A stretch of 9,576 bases of DNA from Bacteroidota bacterium. GTDB lineage: Bacteria > Bacteroidota > Bacteroidia > Bacteroidales > Porphyromonadaceae. Below, one piece after another: positions 6,473-9,576 of the stretch (the stretch's first letter is position 1; each line of letters opens with the position of its first letter). The stretch is taken from contig JAEWWU010000011.1 of assembly GCA_023396255.1 (NCBI GenBank), forward strand, positions 1 through 9,576. The letters run 5' to 3'. Both the position numbers and the translations under genes were made by a program. The notes under the pieces were generated by a model, which was not told the DNA's origin, searched no databases, and saw nothing but the letters and a program-made list of their open reading frames with translations.

Positions 6473-8533
6473 ATGGCAACAACAGGTAAGATAGGGGTAA
6501 CCAGCGAAAATATTTTCCCCGTTATCAAAAAATTCTTGTACAGTGAACACGACATCTTTTTGAGAGAGTTGGTTTCCAACGCTGTAGATGCAACCACCAA
6601 ACTCAATGCTCTCATAGCCAGAGGAACCTCCGTAGGCAATACGGATGACCTCAAAATAGAAGTCGTTGCCGATGCGACTGCCGGAACTCTCACTATCAAG
6701 GATAAAGGAATTGGGATGACTTCCGAAGAAGTAGACCGTTACATCAATCAAATAGCATTTTCCGGAGCAGAAGAATTTTTGGAAAAATACAAAGATGCTT
6801 CGGCCAATATTATCGGGCACTTCGGATTGGGTTTCTATTCCGCCTTTATGGTGGCAAACAAGGTAGAGATAAACACGCTTTCCTACCAATCCGATGCGAC
6901 CCCTGTACATTGGGTTTGTGACGGATCTCCCAACTATGAAATGACAACGGGCACAAAGGAGCAACGGGGAACTGAAATTGTTCTACACTTAGATGAAGAA
7001 AGTAAACAGTTTCTAGAACGAGAGAAAGTGGCCGCCATCCTCGATAAATACTGCAAGTATCTACCCATACCCATTCAATTTGGGAAAAAACAGGAATGGA
7101 AAGAAGGTAAAATGCAGGACACTGAAGAAGACAACATCATCAATAACACTCATCCTCTTTGGTGCGAAAAACCAAGCGAACTCACAGAAGAGCAATACAA
7201 AGACTTTTACAAAGAGTTGTATCCTATGTCAGATGAACCGCTCTTTTGGATTCACCTCAATGTAGACTATCCGTTCAACCTAACAGGCATTCTCTACTTC
7301 CCCAAAGTACACAATAACATAGAGTTACAAAAGAATCGTATCAAACTCTTCTGCAACCAGGTGTACGTTACCGATGAGGTAGAAGGAATTGTGCCCGAAT
7401 ATCTCACACTGCTGCACGGGGTTTTAGATTCGCCCGACATTCCACTCAATGTTTCTCGTTCCTATCTGCAAGGAGATCCAAATGTGGCTAAGATCAGCAG
7501 TCACATAACGAAAAAGGTTGCAGATCGGTTGGACGATTTGTTCAAAAATAACCGCACGGCATTCGAAGAGAAATGGGAGCATCTCAAAGTATTCATCCAA
7601 TACGGAATTCTCACCGATGAGAAATTTTATGACAGAGCACAAAAATTCCTTCTCTTAACAGATGTAGACGGCAAAAACTACACGGCAGAAGAATACAGAA
7701 CGCTGGTCTCTTCCGAACAAACAGATAAGAACGACCAATTGGTTATTCTCTACGCAACCGACAAAGCCGAACAATATTCCTACATCAAAGCAGCACAAGA
7801 CAAAGGGTACAATGTATTACTTATGAACGGTATGCTAGACACACCCTTTATGAATCACGTAGAACAGAAATGGGAAAAAACTCGCTTTGTACGTGTAGAT
7901 AGCGACACTATTGAGCATCTCGTAGAGAAGCAAGACTCAGCTGCACAAGAAGCTGCACAAGAAACCATTCATTTGGTGAGAGAGATGTTTGCTCACGTCC
8001 TACCAACCGATAAAGACAAACACTTTTCTATTGTAGCTCGCCCTATGGGTGCAGACGGCAAAGCAGCCATTGTAACACAGGACGAATGGATGAGGCGTAT
8101 GAAAGAAATGGCACATATGCAAGCCGGTATGGGATTCTATGGAGCAATGCCCAATAGCTACAATATTGTGGTAAATACAGAGCACCCCTTAGTACAAAAG
8201 CTATTGGCCGACGAGGCAGAACTCCTTGAACCCTCTTTAAAAGAAGAGCGACAAAAATTAGAATCCGCTAAGAAAAGAATCTCAGAACTCGAAAATGCAA
8301 CACAAGGCAAAAAAGAGGAAGAGATTAACCTTGCAGACAAGAATCTGCTCAAGGAAAAAAGAGAAGAAAGTTCTGCTCTACAAAAGAGTATTGATGAAAA
8401 GATACACTCCTATGCGACAGGAAAGCCTATCATCAAGCAAATTACCGATTTGGCTTTACTATCTAACGGCCTCTTACAAGGAGCCGACTTGGATCTCTTT
8501 ATAACAAGGAGCCTATCCCTACTACAAGAATAA
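6473..8533 (+). CDS. htpG: Molecular chaperone HtpG (bacterial Hsp90)
   Basis: This 686-residue cytoplasmic ATP-dependent chaperone dimer is longer than E. coli HtpG (624) but normal for Bacteroidetes. The N-terminal GHKL ATPase domain shows LRELVSNAVDA (30-40, with catalytic E32 and Mg-binding N36), DKGIGMT (77-83) and the glycine-rich lid GHFGLGFYSAFMVA (115-128). The middle domain contains LNVSRSYLQ (325-333), whose R329 corresponds to the ATP-contacting arginine of Hsp90. The C-terminal part includes a Lys/Glu-rich predicted coiled coil (about 578-645) before the dimerisation end, which accounts for much of the extra length. The gene starts 24 bases after clpC with no terminator or promoter visible between them, so the two are probably one operon. 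It ends shortly before a strong terminator. Confidence 0.96.
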   Translation: MATTGKIGVTSENIFPVIKKFLYSEHDIFLRELVSNAVDATTKLNALIARGTSVGNTDDLKIEVVADATAGTLTIKDKGIGMTSEEVDRYINQIAFSGAEEFLEKYKDASANIIGHFGLGFYSAFMVANKVEINTLSYQSDATPVHWVCDGSPNYEMTTGTKEQRGTEIVLHLDEESKQFLEREKVAAILDKYCKYLPIPIQFGKKQEWKEGKMQDTEEDNIINNTHPLWCEKPSELTEEQYKDFYKELYPMSDEPLFWIHLNVDYPFNLTGILYFPKVHNNIELQKNRIKLFCNQVYVTDEVEGIVPEYLTLLHGVLDSPDIPLNVSRSYLQGDPNVAKISSHITKKVADRLDDLFKNNRTAFEEKWEHLKVFIQYGILTDEKFYDRAQKFLLLTDVDGKNYTAEEYRTLVSSEQTDKNDQLVILYATDKAEQYSYIKAAQDKGYNVLLMNGMLDTPFMNHVEQKWEKTRFVRVDSDTIEHLVEKQDSAAQEAAQETIHLVREMFAHVLPTDKDKHFSIVARPMGADGKAAIVTQDEWMRRMKEMAHMQAGMGFYGAMPNSYNIVVNTEHPLVQKLLADEAELLEPSLKEERQKLESAKKRISELENATQGKKEEEINLADKNLLKEKREESSALQKSIDEKIHSYATGKPIIKQITDLALLSNGLLQGADLDLFITRSLSLLQE

Positions 8534-8571
8534 GCATTCTACACAGGTCAGCTCTAAATTGACCGAAAGCG

Positions 8572-8606
8572 AAAGGCTGTGCCGTTTCTACGACACAGCC
8601 TTTTTT
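8572..8606 (+). terminator. Rho-independent terminator after htpG
   Basis: AAAGGCTGTG (8572-8581) pairs perfectly with CACAGCCTTT (8594-8603), and the T-run continues to 8606. A smaller hairpin, GGTCA (8546-8550) with TGACC (8560-8564), lies just before it. The terminator is only convincing on the plus strand and closes the clpC-htpG unit. Confidence 0.92.
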
Positions 8607-8751
8607 ATACAAAAAGTTTATCCTCGAAATTTTTGACAACACACAGAAGCCCTCATCAAACTGGTGAAAGGTCATTACATTCTCCATTTCTGAGATCTTA
8701 TATAAAGTTCGACTTCATAAAATCGATCCAAACTTGGTACACCTAGCCCCC
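8607..8751. other. Short AT-rich spacer between terminator and CRISPR remnant
   Basis: No gene, hairpin or further repeat copy is visible. A fourth repeat one period (75 bases) upstream of the first would fall near 8677-8721, but that stretch does not match. I also see no anti-repeat that would mark a tracrRNA. Confidence 0.4.
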
Positions 8752-8826
8752 ATTCCCCATAGCCTTCAATCCCGTAACTTTATGGTTAGTTATAACAAAA
8801 GCAATGGAGGACGAAAAGCGTTTCCA

Positions 8827-8857
8827 GTTGTAAGCAGCTTTCGATTCTGTAACTTTG
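8827..8857 (+). promoter_or_regulatory. Candidate promoter inside CRISPR repeat 2
   Basis: GTTG (8827-8830), a 19-base spacer, then TAACTTTG (8850-8857). The -7 box matches TAnnTTTG perfectly and the -33 box matches TTTG in three of four bases at ideal spacing. Transcription would begin close to the repeat's 3' end and read into the second spacer. Confidence 0.35.
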
Positions 8858-8902
8858 TGATTAGTTACACACCTGGTGCATTACCTCCCGCGCTCTGTAT
8901 TA

Positions 8903-8933
8903 GTTGTAAGTAGCTTTCAATCCCGTAACTTTG
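8903..8933 (+). promoter_or_regulatory. Candidate promoter inside CRISPR repeat 3, facing the downstream gene
   Basis: GTTG (8903-8906), 19 bases, then TAACTTTG (8926-8933), the same arrangement as in repeat 2. A start near 8940 would give a leader of about 75 bases before the ATG at 9015. I see no better promoter between the array and that gene. Confidence 0.4.
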
Positions 8934-9014
8934 TGATTAGTTACAATTGTGATAGTAAAGATATAGAATTAGCAGACGATACTTTAATTAACACAGAACT
9001 AAAGGCTCAATAGT

Positions 9015-9428
9015 ATGGATAAAAAGCAAGAATTAATCAAACAGTGTAGGTATTACAAGGGCGAAAAAAACAATCCATTTGAGGCAGAACTTCAACGGTA
9101 CGAGGTTGATAAATCTAAATTACCACCGCCCGAGTGTATGAAAACAGAATACAAAGGAATAAGACAAGAGGAGGTTATGAATCTTCAAATGGCAATATCT
9201 TTTTGGGAATATGAACGAGCTTGGACGTGTATATCTGCAGATGATTCATACAAAGACTACATTAACAAACAAATAGAAACTTACAATCTACATATAGCAC
9301 CAGAATTTAGACGAGAAGACAATGTCCCGATATCACTAAAGAGTATATTATTTAATCGTTTTGCTCACTGGCATAGTGGATATGGAGATGTTATTTCTGA
9401 TTTTATAGAATGGTATAAACACTATTGA
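9015..9428 (+). CDS. Hypothetical protein of 137 residues, function unknown
   Basis: I do not recognise this protein. It is soluble-looking, with no signal peptide or membrane segment. It is rich in charged and aromatic residues, with four Trp (W64, W70, W119, W133) and the C-terminal end FIEWYKHY. The N-terminus (ELIKQCRYYKGEKNNPFE) reminds me weakly of small accessory proteins of Bacteroidetes, possibly of the immunity or toxin-neighbour kind, but I cannot support a function. AAAGG at 9001-9005, nine bases before the ATG, is a reasonable ribosome site. The coding sequence looks more AT-rich than clpC and htpG, consistent with recent acquisition. It stands alone, right after the CRISPR remnant and before a GC-rich structured block, and no terminator follows it clearly. 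Its length and good start make a real gene likely. Confidence 0.7.
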   Translation: MDKKQELIKQCRYYKGEKNNPFEAELQRYEVDKSKLPPPECMKTEYKGIRQEEVMNLQMAISFWEYERAWTCISADDSYKDYINKQIETYNLHIAPEFRREDNVPISLKSILFNRFAHWHSGYGDVISDFIEWYKHY

Positions 9429-9493
9429 GAAACAGTTTCTATATCAATAAAATTGTGCTATAACAACAGATTCGCTACATTAGCTTACTGGAT

Positions 9494-9570
9494 TTTTACG
9501 CTCGTCGGGACGGGTGGTCCCGCCCCTTGGCGCTGGCCGCTCCCCGACCGATGAGTTTGAAAGCGTAAAA
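9494..9570. repeat. GC-rich block with nested and competing inverted repeats at the right edge
   Basis: The outer arms TTTTACGCT (9494-9502) and AGCGTAAAA (9562-9570) pair perfectly over 9 bases. Inside, GTCGGG (9504-9509) pairs with CCCGAC (9543-9548). The alternative hairpin CGGGAC (9506-9511) with GTCCCG (9517-9522) shares bases with that stem, so the two cannot form together. Between 9499 and 9550 the sequence is about 80% G+C in otherwise AT-rich DNA. There is no T-run after the outer stem. It could be a mobile-element end, a transfer origin or a structured leader RNA; the sequence past the edge is needed to decide. Confidence 0.5.
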
Positions 9571-9576
9571 TAATCT

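Larger units (their letters stand above)
8752..8947 (+). CRISPR. Degenerate three-repeat CRISPR remnant, type II-C-like long repeats, no cas genes in the window
   Basis: Three 45-base repeats lie at 8752-8796, 8827-8871 and 8903-8947, separated by unrelated spacers of 30 bases (8797-8826) and 31 bases (8872-8902). The period is thus 75-76. Shared blocks are AGCTTTCAATCCCGTAACTT (repeat 3), GTGATTAGTTACA (repeats 2 and 3) and GTTGTAAG at the 5' end. The ends GTTGTAA and TTACAA(C) are inverted copies of each other. Repeat 1 has lost its 5' nine bases and has several changes; repeat 2 has about six changes relative to repeat 3. Repeats near 46 bases with 30-base spacers, starting GTTGT and containing GCTTTC, are typical of Bacteroidetes type II-C (Cas9) arrays. 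No cas9, cas1, cas2 or tracrRNA is in the window. The decay and small size suggest an inactive or orphan array. A non-CRISPR tandem repeat is less likely because the intervening sequences differ. Confidence 0.72.

Noticed and set aside
6238..6964. Minus-strand open frames of 153 and 198 codons across the clpC-htpG junction
   Set aside because: Both are antisense to strongly supported genes, show no recognisable domain and have no promoter or ribosome site that I can see.
8677..8721. A fourth, upstream CRISPR repeat one period before the first
   Set aside because: The sequence at the expected position does not match the repeat beyond chance.
9428..9440. AGAAAC-A-GTTTCT palindrome as terminator of the 137-residue gene
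   Set aside because: The one-base centre cannot form a hairpin loop with this full stem, and no T-run follows.
9484..9573. A short open frame through the GC-rich block ending in a TAA
   Set aside because: About 29 codons follow an in-frame TAG with no usable start codon at their beginning, so a separate gene is not supported.

Overview
The window reads as chromosomal DNA from a member of the Bacteroidales, most likely Porphyromonas or a close relative. The supports are: a RprX/RprY-type two-component pair, a Bacteroidetes-type ClpC, a long (686-residue) HtpG with a charged C-terminal extension, gene starts without strong Shine-Dalgarno sites, TAnnTTTG-type promoter motifs, and a Bacteroidetes-style tyrosine integrase. 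I cannot name the species from the sequence alone.

Layout. (1) Positions 1-260, minus strand: the first 86 codons of a tyrosine recombinase that runs off the left edge. It marks a mobile element extending leftward. (2) 261-1291: about 1 kb without genes. Next to the integrase is a cluster of GTTACC-type repeats and palindromes, then AT-rich sequence, then candidate promoters. (3) 1292-3635: rprX (sensor kinase) and rprY (OmpR-family regulator), 88 bases apart and closed by a strong hairpin terminator. (4) 3896-8533: clpC and htpG, 24 bases apart, probably one stress operon, closed by a strong terminator after htpG. (5) 8752-8947: three degenerate 45-base repeats with a 75-76 base period, which I read as the remnant of a type II-C CRISPR array with no cas genes in view. 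(6) 9015-9428: an unrecognised 137-residue protein gene starting just after the array. (7) 9494-9570: a very GC-rich block with nested and competing inverted repeats at the right edge.

How the parts fit. The core is an envelope-sensing kinase/regulator pair beside two ATP-driven protein quality-control machines, ClpC unfoldase and the Hsp90 homologue HtpG. The arrangement suggests a stress-response neighbourhood, but both operons look separately terminated and nothing here proves that RprY controls clpC-htpG. The flanks are accessory DNA: an integrase-bearing element on the left; a decayed CRISPR array, an orphan gene and a structured GC-rich block on the right.

The most interesting observation is that two of the three CRISPR repeats each contain GTTG-N19-TAACTTTG. 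This fits the Bacteroidetes promoter pattern TTTG-N19-TAnnTTTG and would start transcription near the repeat's 3' end. The last repeat could then serve as the promoter of the downstream 137-residue gene. This is inference from motifs only.
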